The notes under the pieces are model-generated. The model searched no databases, was not told the origin of the DNA, and worked only from the letters and a program-made list of their open reading frames with translations. From a virus, in the IMG/VR virus record IMGVR_UViG_3300011189_000001, positions 1-64,000 of that record: DNA of 64,000 nt; one strand, written 5' to 3'. Position 1 is the stretch's first letter; every line of letters starts with the position of its first letter. The translations under genes were made by a program, and so were the position numbers. Shown here one piece after another: positions 1-9,680 of the stretch.

Positions 1-3000
1 AGTGAGTTCGCGCTTCCGATCGTGTACGTGATCGGGATGTACTTCAAGGGGAAGATCGGTGCGTAAAAAGCACTGACTCGAAGTACGGTCGGATCGTTAG
101 GATCCGGCTCGGCACGAACACCCTTGAAGTCTACAATGATCTGCTGCTCCATAAGGGTGTTAAGTAGTCCCGAAAGGGCCAACTCTACATCCTGCGCCCG
201 GCTGGTGAGGAACTTCAAACCGATGAAACGGTCCAAGCTCTTGCGTGCCTGTTGCTGGACGTGATCCTTAATAGCGACAATCGAAGGCGTTGACGTGAAC
301 CGGTTGGTAACGTCGGTGGTTAGACCGTCACGTACCTGTAGGAACGATCCTCGATCTTCGAGGACTGTAACACCACCGACAGCAAGCTGGTTCTTTTCGA
401 TCTCATCAAGCGATCGGTTAAGGCGTCTGAAACCGACAAGGCGACGTCGTGTTAACGGGGTTGCAACATCGAACTGCGGACTTACCAGAACACCGGCAAG
501 TGCCGCCGCTACATACGTTCCGTCGACGATGAAACTCTCATCTTCCCCAAGCTCGTTCGTCAGTGTGACGATTGCGCTATCGGGGTATACGAGAATCGAC
601 CGTCCGCTCTTGAGGCTCTTCGCGATGTTAGCCGCGTCTTCAGGACGAGTGCCCGAAGCAACACCGAAGATGCACCGGCGTTCCTGACGGAAACGCTGGC
701 TCGACTGGATCTCGGAGTGGTTAACATAGGCACCCATAACATCCGGGTCCGTCGTAAGAGGGACCAAAAGATCAGGGGTAATGCCCGAAGCCAGCGGCTT
801 TTTAAGCTCTTCCAAAGCGTCCATGAACGCCGCTGTAGGAGCTTGACTGAAGCCGGGGGTCTTTAGTACCTGCTTGCACCCGACGATGACCGCACCGTTC
901 AACACAGCGAGGTATGACGCCAAAGTAAGCGGGTTCTCAGCGGACAGCTTGCCGTAATTGCGCTGAATGTCCCGGAACCGAGTGAACAGACGGGTTGAGA
1001 AATCCGTCTTTTCGTATTCGTAAGAGATATAGTAGAAATCTCCGATTCCCGGCTCGGCACCTGACTTGTTGTAAGTCGTTACTACCGCCGTATCACCTAC
1101 TCCGATATCCGTCGTGTTGTCCACCCGAACTTCAGTGCCCGGAACGGCCTTGACGACTTTGCTGAATCCCGTAGTGAAAGTATCCGACACATTCAGTGTG
1201 AAAGACTGTCCGTCCGTATAATCGCCGGTACCAGCCTCCAAAATCGTGAACCGAAGTCCCGTGTTGGAATCCTGATACGTTTGACCAACCACACCTTCGC
1301 CGGTTGAGCCGTTGGTAGCCGAAGAGGCCACATCGAACCCATCCCGTGCATCTGTTCCCGCAACCGAATCACCGGCTTCGATCCCAATGCCCGTATCGTT
1401 AAGTGCCGAATCCGTTCCGGTACCAAACGTGAAGGATGCTGTGGAACCTTCCGCGAATGTAGTCAAGCGGAGGTAAGTCCCTTCGCCCGGCTTTACAAAC
1501 GTATCAGCAAAGGCCGATGCAATGTACTCGGTAGCAGCCGTTGGGCTGTACCAATCCGAGGCTTGACTGTTCAGAACAGCAGCGATCTCGTGGGCTTCAA
1601 CACGTCGTTGCGAGGCACTATCACCTTCGCTGAATCCAACGTACTGGTTAGCTGTTCCGGCACGAACCTCAATGCGACTCTGGTTCGTGTCCAAGTTGGA
1701 AGTGATGCGGATCTTGTCCGTATCTTCTACGGCCACCGTGGCATCTGTGAGGGCTGCATCCAAAGCGGTCTGGATTGCGCTTACCGAGGCTAGGCTCGAT
1801 AGATCCACCGTATGCTCAGTGCCATTTACCGCTACAACAAAGTCTGCGGTAGAAGCGCTATTAAGGGAAGCAAGGTCTGAGGCCGAGATCGCACCACTAA
1901 GAAGCGTAGCTCCTTTGTTAACAGCTTTCTCGGTGCCCTCGGCATACTGGAAGTCAGTGAAACCGAGAGTCCCGTTAGCGTTGCCGTCCTGCACCCTGAT
2001 ATGGGATGCATCTGCAGGTCCCGAAGGAGACACTTTCGATCGAAGGAGGAAACGCTCATCATCAGCACCCGAATCCCGGTAGCTCGCTACCAGAATGTTC
2101 TCATGCGAATCACCGTTGGTGAAACCAAGGACCGGGTTGGCTGTGCCTGTACCAATCGTAAGGCTTTCAGAAGCCAAGAGTTGGACTTTACCCGAACCAT
2201 CATCAACCGCATGTCCGTCGTTGCCAACAACTGCCGGATCACCTACCGTAAGATTTGCGTTGGTGATCTCGGTGTTAATCAACGTAGCTAATTGTGCAGC
2301 CGTTTGACCTGTCAATGTTCCAAAATCAACATTAACGGGGGTACCGTTCATGTCAAAATCGAAAAGATCATCGGACGCATCGGTGAATGCAAAGCTCTCC
2401 GTTGATGTACCAGTAATAGTAGCATCAGTCGGTACCGACCGCCAGATATCTTCGGCAATGTCAGCACCTGTTCGGCCCAACCCTGCTGTAAGAGTGACGC
2501 TATAGTCCGTACCGTCTACTTCAAACTCAAATACGTCGTTTTCGGTAGCAACGATGTCGTAAGTCGAACCATCGTCATGTCCGTCAGAAACGGTCACACC
2601 GAAAGCAGACTGGTTAAGGTCTACCGTTAGGCTGTTACCGTCTACATCCACATACAAGGTGTCAGACGCATCCGCATAGAGCGAATACGGGTCAGCCGCG
2701 TAATTCGTGAATACAGCAGGCTCGGCCCCGATCTCTTTGAACGTCACCGTCACGGTTTCGTCCACACCATCAGCGCCCGCAATGAATGCGTCCGGGTTAG
2801 TTTCCACACCGGAAGGCCACTGGATCGTTTCGTTAACTCCGGTGGTACCGAAATCAACCCCGAAAAGCTGCTCGCCTCTGCGGGAACTGTAAACGCTATA
2901 CTGGCCGGGTGTCGTAGCCGTCGACTGGCTCAAGACTTCGAAGGTTAGTTCATCATCCTGAAGCTGGTTGTACCAATACGTTGCCCACACCGTGTGACTC

Positions 3001-4550
3001 GGCGGAATAGCATCTTCAACCGTCACTTTACGGGTTTCAGGATCAACGTCCACAACCCCTACCGGGCCATTAGCCATCGCCTCGGATAGATTGTCTCCGT
3101 GGTATACTTTAACAAGATCGGCCCGGTGCGTGCTCACGCCTACCCGGCTGTTCGATACATTGCCAAAGAGCTTCGAGTCTAGAGACGTGCTCCGTCCGTT
3201 ACCCGTCGTAGGTACATTACCTAGTAGGACAGTCGTGTCGGAGGTCACAGCCGGGCTGACCGAACGATCTACAAATCGGCTGGTCTCTTCGAAATACATC
3301 CGGTTATCAACCAGCGATGCACTGATCTGAGTCTCGTCGAAAAACTCCGTGCCTGCCGTATGCAGGCCAGATTCGATCGTTGCCGCCGAACCCCAGAGAA
3401 GTCGACCGTTCTCGTCAACTACGTAATCGTTACCCTCGATATAATCGGTGCGTCCGGGGCTGATACCAACCTGTTGGACTTTCCGAATTCCCGTATTGGG
3501 GAGGTAATCGAAAGTGTCTTGCCACGTGTTGTGGAAATACTCAACGGAAACGACGGCCCCTACAATCGGAGCCTGCTTGAGCGTGACCGCTCCGTTAGTT
3601 CCATCAACCTCTTCGGGCACTACTTGGTTGCCGTCTACCTTGACCACAACATCGGAAGGATCCGTCGTGATGATCCCGCCGTTATCGCCCGTAACAATCG
3701 GAGCCTGATAGACGTAAAAGGTACGGTTGCGCGTGGTTTTTTGACCAGCACCAAAACCAAGAACCGAGTTAGCTGTTCCCGAAAGGATCTCAATCGACCC
3801 TTGGGCTTCCAACTGAATTCGGTTATTGCCTTCGTTGTCCGCAGCTACACTGGCGGTAAGACCTACAATGCCCGCAGCGTTAATGTCGTTGACCACATTG
3901 TTGGCGCTCTGAGTCGCACCTGTCGTGAGGGTCACACTTGCGTCTGCACCGTCCACGTTGAGATTCAGGACGTTAGCCCCGGATAGAATCTCATAGTCTT
4001 CGACTTGCGACGAAAGGAGGATTGCGGACTCTTCAGCCACCTGACCCGAAAGGTCATCGGTGAACTTCGTGTCGGTACGGTTGAAGAAATACGTAACACG
4101 CACATCTTCACCGGTCTGTGGCGGCACTTGCAAGGTGATAACACCCCGCGCACCGTCTACAGCAGCAGGCGACACGAGATCGCCATCTACGGTTACTGTG
4201 ATATCGGAAGTATCACTCGTCACTAACCCTTGCCCATTACCCGATACAATCGGATAATTCTGGACACGAAACTTGACTTCACTGCCAGTCTTCGCACCCA
4301 AAACAGGGTTATCAGGGTTAGCATTGTCGAGGATGAACCTGTCGTTCACGTCCTCATTGACAATACGTTGATCTACCGATGCCGAAGAACCACGCACCAG
4401 CTCAAAGTCGTCTTGGGATAGAGTCTCCCGACCGACACCAATAAGAACCGGAATCCGGTTCCCCGTTGGAGGGCCTGACGAACCTTGCTGAGTTTGTGTT
4501 TTTGTGTATACTCCGGGTGGAGCGTAACTATCGAATGGTCCAAATGCCAC
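1..4550 (-). CDS. Contractile tail sheath protein, very long, 3' end cut by window edge
   Basis: The frame is open from a GTG at 4550 (GAGG six bases upstream) to the left edge, more than 1,510 residues. The N-terminus carries the sheath hallmark YAPPGVYTKT followed by IPVLIGVGRE. The C-terminal part (about nt 1100-1) has sheath-core features: CIFGVASGTRPEDAANIAKS, a SILVYPDSAIV strand, and near the edge FPLKYIPITYTIGS, which looks like the end of the family's C-terminal domain. Usual myovirus sheaths are 400-700 residues. The excess (about nt 4300-1400) is beta-rich insertions: two modules beginning QNYPIVSGNG and YQAPIVTGDNG, and several copies of a unit ending (L/V)GFxxG. The fold and contraction role follow from the family. 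The insertions probably decorate the tail exterior, which is inference. The tube gene should lie just beyond the edge. Confidence 0.93.
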   Translation of the reverse strand, partial: MAFGPFDSYAPPGVYTKTQTQQGSSGPPTGNRIPVLIGVGRETLSQDDFELVRGSSASVDQRIVNEDVNDRFILDNANPDNPVLGAKTGSEVKFRVQNYPIVSGNGQGLVTSDTSDITVTVDGDLVSPAAVDGARGVITLQVPPQTGEDVRVTYFFNRTDTKFTDDLSGQVAEESAILLSSQVEDYEILSGANVLNLNVDGADASVTLTTGATQSANNVVNDINAAGIVGLTASVAADNEGNNRIQLEAQGSIEILSGTANSVLGFGAGQKTTRNRTFYVYQAPIVTGDNGGIITTDPSDVVVKVDGNQVVPEEVDGTNGAVTLKQAPIVGAVVSVEYFHNTWQDTFDYLPNTGIRKVQQVGISPGRTDYIEGNDYVVDENGRLLWGSAATIESGLHTAGTEFFDETQISASLVDNRMYFEETSRFVDRSVSPAVTSDTTVLLGNVPTTGNGRSTSLDSKLFGNVSNSRVGVSTHRADLVKVYHGDNLSEAMANGPVGVVDVDPETRKVTVEDAIPPSHTVWATYWYNQLQDDELTFEVLSQSTATTPGQYSVYSSRRGEQLFGVDFGTTGVNETIQWPSGVETNPDAFIAGADGVDETVTVTFKEIGAEPAVFTNYAADPYSLYADASDTLYVDVDGNSLTVDLNQSAFGVTVSDGHDDGSTYDIVATENDVFEFEVDGTDYSVTLTAGLGRTGADIAEDIWRSVPTDATITGTSTESFAFTDASDDLFDFDMNGTPVNVDFGTLTGQTAAQLATLINTEITNANLTVGDPAVVGNDGHAVDDGSGKVQLLASESLTIGTGTANPVLGFTNGDSHENILVASYRDSGADDERFLLRSKVSPSGPADASHIRVQDGNANGTLGFTDFQYAEGTEKAVNKGATLLSGAISASDLASLNSASTADFVVAVNGTEHTVDLSSLASVSAIQTALDAALTDATVAVEDTDKIRITSNLDTNQSRIEVRAGTANQYVGFSEGDSASQRRVEAHEIAAVLNSQASDWYSPTAATEYIASAFADTFVKPGEGTYLRLTTFAEGSTASFTFGTGTDSALNDTGIGIEAGDSVAGTDARDGFDVASSATNGSTGEGVVGQTYQDSNTGLRFTILEAGTGDYTDGQSFTLNVSDTFTTGFSKVVKAVPGTEVRVDNTTDIGVGDTAVVTTYNKSGAEPGIGDFYYISYEYEKTDFSTRLFTRFRDIQRNYGKLSAENPLTLASYLAVLNGAVIVGCKQVLKTPGFSQAPTAAFMDALEELKKPLASGITPDLLVPLTTDPDVMGAYVNHSEIQSSQRFRQERRCIFGVASGTRPEDAANIAKSLKSGRSILVYPDSAIVTLTNELGEDESFIVDGTYVAAALAGVLVSPQFDVATPLTRRRLVGFRRLNRSLDEIEKNQLAVGGVTVLEDRGSFLQVRDGLTTDVTNRFTSTPSIVAIKDHVQQQARKSLDRFIGLKFLTSRAQDVELALSGLLNTLMEQQIIVDFKGVRAEPDPNDPTVLRVSAFYAPIFPLKYIPITYTIGSANS

Positions 4551-4622
4551 GACGAACCTCACTTATCGCTTAAATGATATGCGATCAACCACTGAAGGCA
4601 AATATCAATAAAATACCGGGCG

Positions 4623-5060
4623 TCACTGATCAGACGATTCCGATTCACGTTTCTTGTGCTCTCGGATTACCCGATCATTCTCTTTATGAAGACGCTGGAA
4701 CCGTTGCACGTCCTTGTTGGGCATCGGTTCGTAATTGCCTTCCGAGTTGAGACGAAGCGGTACTTGACCTTCGTCTCCGTATTCTCGTTGAACTTTTCTT
4801 TTTCGACTAGTGCGATCCTTAACGTGTTCCCACCTAACTTCCGCATCCCGACCAATTCGCTTATCATGATCTCGGTCAAGCGAATCAACCCCGGTGTTTC
4901 CCGGAACTTTTCCGTCTCCGAAAGCAAAACCAAAGTCAGAAATCAACCGTTCAGCCTCGGCCCCACAAGAGGAGCACGAAAGCGTTTTGGGGGGCTCTTT
5001 TCTAAAGAGCTTTTCTTGGCGGAGTCCGCAAGAATCACAACCATACTCAAATACTGCCAT
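4623..5060 (-). CDS. FmdB-like zinc ribbon protein
   Basis: 145 residues. It begins MAVFEYGCDSCGLRQEK and has a second pair CSSCG about 20 residues on, giving the two CxxC knuckles of the FmdB/regulatory-protein zinc ribbon family. The rest is charged, basic and acidic alternating, with no recognised domain, and ends in a helical Lys/Arg/Glu-rich tail. It sits between a tail protein and the sheath gene. A second zinc ribbon of the same kind lies at 21322-21723. In phages such small ribbons are common but functionally unassigned. An AT-rich element (GTTTATATACC on the minus strand, 5084-5094) lies 25-35 bases upstream and may be a promoter. Confidence 0.8.
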   Translation of the reverse strand: MAVFEYGCDSCGLRQEKLFRKEPPKTLSCSSCGAEAERLISDFGFAFGDGKVPGNTGVDSLDRDHDKRIGRDAEVRWEHVKDRTSRKRKVQREYGDEGQVPLRLNSEGNYEPMPNKDVQRFQRLHKENDRVIREHKKRESESSDQ

Positions 5061-5097
5061 AAGGACCCTCTACTAACCGATACGGTATATAAACACT

Positions 5098-6894
5098 TTA
5101 GCGGATCTTCTCTAAATCACCCTTGGAATCTACCACGTATACCAAACCGAACCCGTTGAGGTTGTTTTCCCCACGTGAGTCCATGTTATCGGGCCTTTCA
5201 AGAAGGATCCCATCGTCAGCTACGGCCCCTCTTGCATCTTGATCAAAGGATTCTGGAGTGATTCTCTTAATAAAGAGCGGCTTCGCTATGTAAATCTCCC
5301 AATCGGTCATAAGGGAAAGTGAGATATTGGCGAGGTAGTAATAGTCGTCACCCGTATCGTCATAAGGCTCTTCGGACTCGCCACCAAACGACACACTGTT
5401 CAGGATGAGGCCCTCTTCGGCCAACCGTTCACGTCGCCATTGCCAGAGGTACATAACTACAAGATCAGCCAACTCGCCCCGCGTCATTGAATCACGAGCA
5501 ATGATATCGAAATCAATCGACATATCGATCTTGCCCCCATACACATCCGCCACATCCGAACGTTTCTCTTCGACAACGACGGCCATCGCATCACCGCCCT
5601 CTAGCTCTTTTCCGAAAGCCAAAACGACGCCGGGGATCGCTTCATTATTCGAAACCTCCCCGCCACCAATATAATAAGGCCCCCGAGAAGCAACGGGATA
5701 ACGATAGTCCGCAATGACCTGTGTTCCCGGCGTAAAGGAACGAAGGAAAGTTATTTCGCCAGTGGAAGCGTCAAGAGTGTAATCCCCTGCGTCTTCCGTA
5801 CCCACTGCAAGCGAAGTCACAGCGAACCCGTTCTCAAGCTCTAAGGCAATATCTTCAACGGGGCGTGTGCCTTCCCTCAGATCGTATTCGATAGCCGTAC
5901 CATCCACTTCCAGACGAATGGTGGAACCCTTCGGCACATGGGGCTGAACCATGAGGCCCGTTACTTCCGGTGCTACATACCCGGAGGTAAAACCAAGCGT
6001 TGGGTTGGCTGTGCTGGTTGCATCATCCTCGATGCGCAAACTCTGGGAGGCCGTGATCTCAACCGCATTTGAAACGACGTCTACCGAATAGAGCGTCCCG
6101 TCCAAACCCGTAGCTACGATAGCCGCTTCGATTTCATCCGCCACATCGGCTGCCCCAAAGTTGCCCGCCGTCAGTGTTACGGAGACAGACATGCCGTTGA
6201 TCTCGAAAGCAAAGACGTCGTTGGAACCGCTGATAATCGTGTAGGGCTGTGTATTCGATCCCTTAACCGACACTGGCACATAGCCTTCGTCGAACCCGAA
6301 AAGGATGTTCGTGTTTCCGCCGCCGATGTACAGCGATTGGGCCGCTGTAAGGCGTAGGGCTTTCCCTGTGTGGAGCAAATGGTCGGGGTAAGCATAGAGG
6401 CGGACGCTACCCTCCAGCACCGGAGCATACGCTAGGATAGCCGACGTCTCGGTTCCGGTTTGAAACTCAATGATCGGTTCCTCTAGAACCGAAAGGAGGG
6501 GGTCCACCCAAAACTGAAATTCAGGTACATCACCCGTTGGGGTAATGTCTTCGATCTGGACATAATAGACGCCCGGCTCGGAGGGGAAATTACCACCATA
6601 CTCTTCGACGGCGGCAGTGTCCTCACGTACCCATTCAAGGGCGGTACCCCGGTGGTCGTCTACTTTAGCCAACATGATGTACGAATACATCGTGCCGATG
6701 TAATTGTCGGCGGCCAGTGACATGGGGTTGGCGCTGGCGCTCTGTAGAACGATCCCCTTCTGGGGACGCTCTGAAAACTCATACTTTTCCCGAATGTGCT
6801 TGACAACATCCCGATGCCGTGGGTTTGCATCGAAGCAAAACCTGAGCGTCTCCATAAGACGCTTTTTCACGGCACGTGATAGATAGTGATACAT
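5098..6894 (-). CDS. Large beta-rich virion (tail-associated) protein
   Basis: 598 residues, start ATG at 6894. The N-terminal 100 residues are helical and basic, then an extracellular-type beta-rich stretch. The middle holds two units of the same type as the sheath insertions: one ends ILFGFDEGY, the next begins NDVFAFEINGMSVSVTLTAG and ends PTLGFTSGY. A third unit with DASTGEITFLRSFTPGTQV resembles the VDG...GxVxL modules of the sheath and of the protein at 13852-15177. The C-terminal half contains a mixed alpha/beta segment with DMSIDFDIIARDSMTRGELA. Location next to the sheath and shared modules suggest a tail or baseplate-proximal structural protein. No enzyme motif was seen. Confidence 0.75.
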   Translation of the reverse strand: MYHYLSRAVKKRLMETLRFCFDANPRHRDVVKHIREKYEFSERPQKGIVLQSASANPMSLAADNYIGTMYSYIMLAKVDDHRGTALEWVREDTAAVEEYGGNFPSEPGVYYVQIEDITPTGDVPEFQFWVDPLLSVLEEPIIEFQTGTETSAILAYAPVLEGSVRLYAYPDHLLHTGKALRLTAAQSLYIGGGNTNILFGFDEGYVPVSVKGSNTQPYTIISGSNDVFAFEINGMSVSVTLTAGNFGAADVADEIEAAIVATGLDGTLYSVDVVSNAVEITASQSLRIEDDATSTANPTLGFTSGYVAPEVTGLMVQPHVPKGSTIRLEVDGTAIEYDLREGTRPVEDIALELENGFAVTSLAVGTEDAGDYTLDASTGEITFLRSFTPGTQVIADYRYPVASRGPYYIGGGEVSNNEAIPGVVLAFGKELEGGDAMAVVVEEKRSDVADVYGGKIDMSIDFDIIARDSMTRGELADLVVMYLWQWRRERLAEEGLILNSVSFGGESEEPYDDTGDDYYYLANISLSLMTDWEIYIAKPLFIKRITPESFDQDARGAVADDGILLERPDNMDSRGENNLNGFGLVYVVDSKGDLEKIR

Positions 6895-6944
6895 AGCACA
6901 TCGGCAATATTAGGGTGTCCATTAACTGCCCCCACGAATTCGCT

Positions 6945-7370
6945 TTAAGCTACGAAATCATGGAGATCGTACATCTGGATGATATCTTCCACCGCTTTCT
7001 CAAGGAGGCGCTTGTCAAGGCCCTGTGCGAACTCGTCAGCCAATTTATCGGTGTCCCGGAAATGGCGTTCAAATTTGCGCAAAAGAGTACCCGCCCGATC
7101 ACGAGACTCGACCTCTACGGGAAGATCCCACATACGGGCGATTTGTTCGAACTGCTCACGACTTTCACGGTCCCCCACGTATCCCATCAAATTGCTGAGA
7201 GCTTCTGTGGCACCGAGCATTTCCCGGACTTGCGACCACTTGCCCCACGGCCCTGATCGGTAGGCTTCACGGGTATTACTTTCCAGTGCCTTGAGGATAG
7301 GTTGGAGGTGTGTGCGAAGCCCCTTTTTCTTGTTCCCCAACTTGATCAACTGGTCTTTAAGGTCGGTCAT
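6945..7370 (-). CDS. Class A leader protein, helical, unknown function
   Basis: 141 residues. It starts MTDLKDQLIKLG and continues with LRTHLQPILKAL, the class A leader shared by about 13 proteins in this window. The remainder (residues 35-141) is predicted all-helical and charged, with no cysteine and no recognised domain. It lies immediately downstream of the actin-like gene and upstream of the 598-residue virion protein, all on the same strand. Function is unknown; the leader suggests sorting into the virion (inference). Confidence 0.75.
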   Translation of the reverse strand: MTDLKDQLIKLGNKKKGLRTHLQPILKALESNTREAYRSGPWGKWSQVREMLGATEALSNLMGYVGDRESREQFEQIARMWDLPVEVESRDRAGTLLRKFERHFRDTDKLADEFAQGLDKRLLEKAVEDIIQMYDLHDFVA

Positions 7371-7400
7371 AAGATACTCTCACACGGTTAGAGGGATTAA

Positions 7401-9674
7401 TTAAACATATTCTTGCATGGATTGGACCAACAGTCCCTGAGCCACGGAGGTCATGGGGTCGTCGGCTTGTCGAATTTCACTGATCTCAATTGGAAAACGC
7501 TTGCGCTGTTTTTCGAATACTTCCTTGAACAAGTCGAGGAATCCACCGGCCAACGATGTTCCCCCGGACACGATGATGGGGATAGCTTCTTTGAGTTCCG
7601 TGTCATTCTGTGTGTTCTTGAACTGCTTGCCGATATTGTCGAGGGCGTATTTGATCAGTGACTTGTAATAGACAACCAGCGCTTCCTCTTCGCGGCTTTG
7701 AGGGTTCGTGAGGTCTATCCCTTTCTCTTTGATGGAACAGAGGCGGGAAGCGGTCGAACCCACAGCCTTCGAAGCGTTCTGGTCAATCCAGTCGCCGCAG
7801 TTGTGTACGACAGCACCCCACGTCGCGAAAGCATGATGGGATTCTCCAATGGAAATATCATACACATCATCGTCATAGGGGATAGTCTCAACGGAAAGCA
7901 CTTTCCTTTCCGCAAAATGCCCAGAGGGGTACCGCAAAGAGTTGCCCTCCTTGGAAATAAGGGCTCCCAACACGGAAACCGCTACCGCATCTCTGATACG
8001 AACTGTGTAAGAATCCTTACGGCCCTCGATCTGAACTCCTCTTGAGTTTACACCACCTTGCCTTGGATCTCGTTTCTCGATTGTATGCCAGATGCCAAAT
8101 CTATTCAGAAGGTGACTCATGCTGCGGACAAGAGTCTCAGACGTGTTATAAAACTCGAAACCTTTTTCCGTCCGTGACCCGTCACTATCTAATAGACCCT
8201 CTAGTACCCCTACTGCCATCTGATCGGGAATTTCGTGTACAGGAAGCGGGAGGATCTTATCCCCCACCCCATTATAACATTTACTCTTGAGATGGTCTGC
8301 AATCTTATGGTATTCAAGGTTGATAAGATCCATTTCAACCTCAGTCCTAGACACCACAGATGGAAACCGACCAAAGAGGTCGTTAATAACATCTTGGTAT
8401 TTCTGGACCAGTTGTGCATCCTTCCGGTTAAACGCCAAACGAACTCGACCCCCAGAATTGCCCTGTCCGTTCTTATAAAGACAGGTGCTGCCATCCCCTA
8501 AGAACATCCCCAAAAATCTACCCAAGTTGCGAGACTTCGTAACCGTGACATTTTGACCATCTTCCCGGCAAAAATAGTACGAGCTGTGGTTCCCACGGTA
8601 GGGGATACGAGGTACCCCTACGATGTCCCCCTCCCGAGCATCCTGTGCTGCTACCCACTCCCACTGAGCGCCACGGCGAACACTAATTTTGTGATCACCT
8701 GTAACATCAACCGGTGCAAAGGGCAGACCTTCTAGTTGGAGTTGATAAAGTTCTTCACGATGCCCGTTGTTAAATACTTCTAGGACTTCGGTATATGCTC
8801 CGTCCTGACCTAATACCAAGTCACCGGGTCGGATTCCCGAAACTGGTTTCATACCAGAAGGCGTATCAATCGGGAAATCTTTAGACAGGCATCGGGCCAA
8901 CGAAAACTCCATGATCGGCATGGTCATGTACGAAAGGGCGCAGTTGACCATCCCGGAACCGAAGCTAATGCCGATTCCGCTAAAATTGTCGCTAGCGCAT
9001 TCCGAATAAATGATCGCCATCGCCTCGTTGCCCGAAATAGGGTCGTATCCTAGCTCGTCGAGGATCTTTGCGAACACAGCCTCGTGGTACACGACGTCTT
9101 GACCCGGCATATCCAGAGGGGCTGCAGGGATCGAATAGTAGCAAACTTCACCCTCCTCTTGGGGCTTGCCTACCACCTGTTCGATCAAAATCGACAGGAC
9201 TTCGAGCGCATCAATTTCCGAAGAGGAAATCAGACCCTGTGACAAGGGACGCCGAGCTTCCCGCTTAAACAGGTTGGCTGTTTCGATTGCGGGGTCGCCC
9301 AAAATCAGAATGCGATCATCATATTCGATGAAACTAACACCCGACAGCTTGAGCATCTTCTTGGCGTCGATATCGAGGTCAAGGAAAGCATCACGCACAC
9401 GTTTCGTCTCAACCGACGTACCGATCTTACGAGCGGACACAAGGTTCATCGTACCAATGTCCAACCCGATACCCATCTCTGGCTTTTTATCTTCACTCAT
9501 ATCGTCACTCCGATTTTCACTTGACTCCAAAGGTTTATCCAAACCGTACTCCTTTGCCCGTTTACTAATCGTGGATGCGCTGCACCCATACTTGTCGGCA
9601 ATATCAGCATACGACAAACCGGCTTCGAGGTGATATCGAAGGTCGTCACGTGGTATGTCTATGCGCTTTGCCAT
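7401..9674 (-). CDS. HTH-actin-like ATPase (ParM/MreB-type fold) interrupted by an intein
   Basis: 757 residues, made of four parts. Residues 1-48 form a helix-turn-helix (YADIADKYGCSASTISKRAK). Residues 66-261 are the first half of an actin/Hsp70-fold ATPase, with phosphate-1 motif GIGLDIGTMNLVSA and a second Gly-rich motif GIGISFGSGMVN. Residues 262-625 are an intein. Residues 626-757 finish the actin fold, with CGDWIDQNASKAV and the adenosine motif IIVSGGTSLAGGF. Excising the intein restores SLAR-CGDWID, the phosphate-2 loop. No clear ribosome binding site precedes 9674, whereas an internal ATG at 9500 (residue 59) has GGAG seven bases upstream, so an actin-only product from 9500 is likely and the HTH form may be a second product. 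Phage actin-like proteins segregate or position DNA or build cytoskeletons; which applies here is unknown. Confidence 0.88.
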   Translation of the reverse strand: MAKRIDIPRDDLRYHLEAGLSYADIADKYGCSASTISKRAKEYGLDKPLESSENRSDDMSEDKKPEMGIGLDIGTMNLVSARKIGTSVETKRVRDAFLDLDIDAKKMLKLSGVSFIEYDDRILILGDPAIETANLFKREARRPLSQGLISSSEIDALEVLSILIEQVVGKPQEEGEVCYYSIPAAPLDMPGQDVVYHEAVFAKILDELGYDPISGNEAMAIIYSECASDNFSGIGISFGSGMVNCALSYMTMPIMEFSLARCLSKDFPIDTPSGMKPVSGIRPGDLVLGQDGAYTEVLEVFNNGHREELYQLQLEGLPFAPVDVTGDHKISVRRGAQWEWVAAQDAREGDIVGVPRIPYRGNHSSYYFCREDGQNVTVTKSRNLGRFLGMFLGDGSTCLYKNGQGNSGGRVRLAFNRKDAQLVQKYQDVINDLFGRFPSVVSRTEVEMDLINLEYHKIADHLKSKCYNGVGDKILPLPVHEIPDQMAVGVLEGLLDSDGSRTEKGFEFYNTSETLVRSMSHLLNRFGIWHTIEKRDPRQGGVNSRGVQIEGRKDSYTVRIRDAVAVSVLGALISKEGNSLRYPSGHFAERKVLSVETIPYDDDVYDISIGESHHAFATWGAVVHNCGDWIDQNASKAVGSTASRLCSIKEKGIDLTNPQSREEEALVVYYKSLIKYALDNIGKQFKNTQNDTELKEAIPIIVSGGTSLAGGFLDLFKEVFEKQRKRFPIEISEIRQADDPMTSVAQGLLVQSMQEYV
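7800..8891 (-). mobile_element. Intein with LAGLIDADG homing endonuclease
   Basis: 364-residue in-frame insertion, from Cys262 to Asn625 of the actin-like protein. Splicing blocks are visible: block A CLSKDFPIDTPSG...GDLVLG, block B VTGDHKI with the conserved TxxH, and C-terminal blocks VYDISIGESHHAF and GAVVHN followed by the +1 Cys. Both dodecapeptide motifs of a LAGLIDADG endonuclease are present (LGRFLGMFLGDGS with D394, and VGVLEGLLDSDGS with D498), each keeping its acidic residue, so the endonuclease may be active. The boundaries were placed at Cys1, at the terminal HN and at the +1 Cys, and each was checked at codon level. Confidence 0.92.
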
Positions 9675-9680
9675 GATTGG

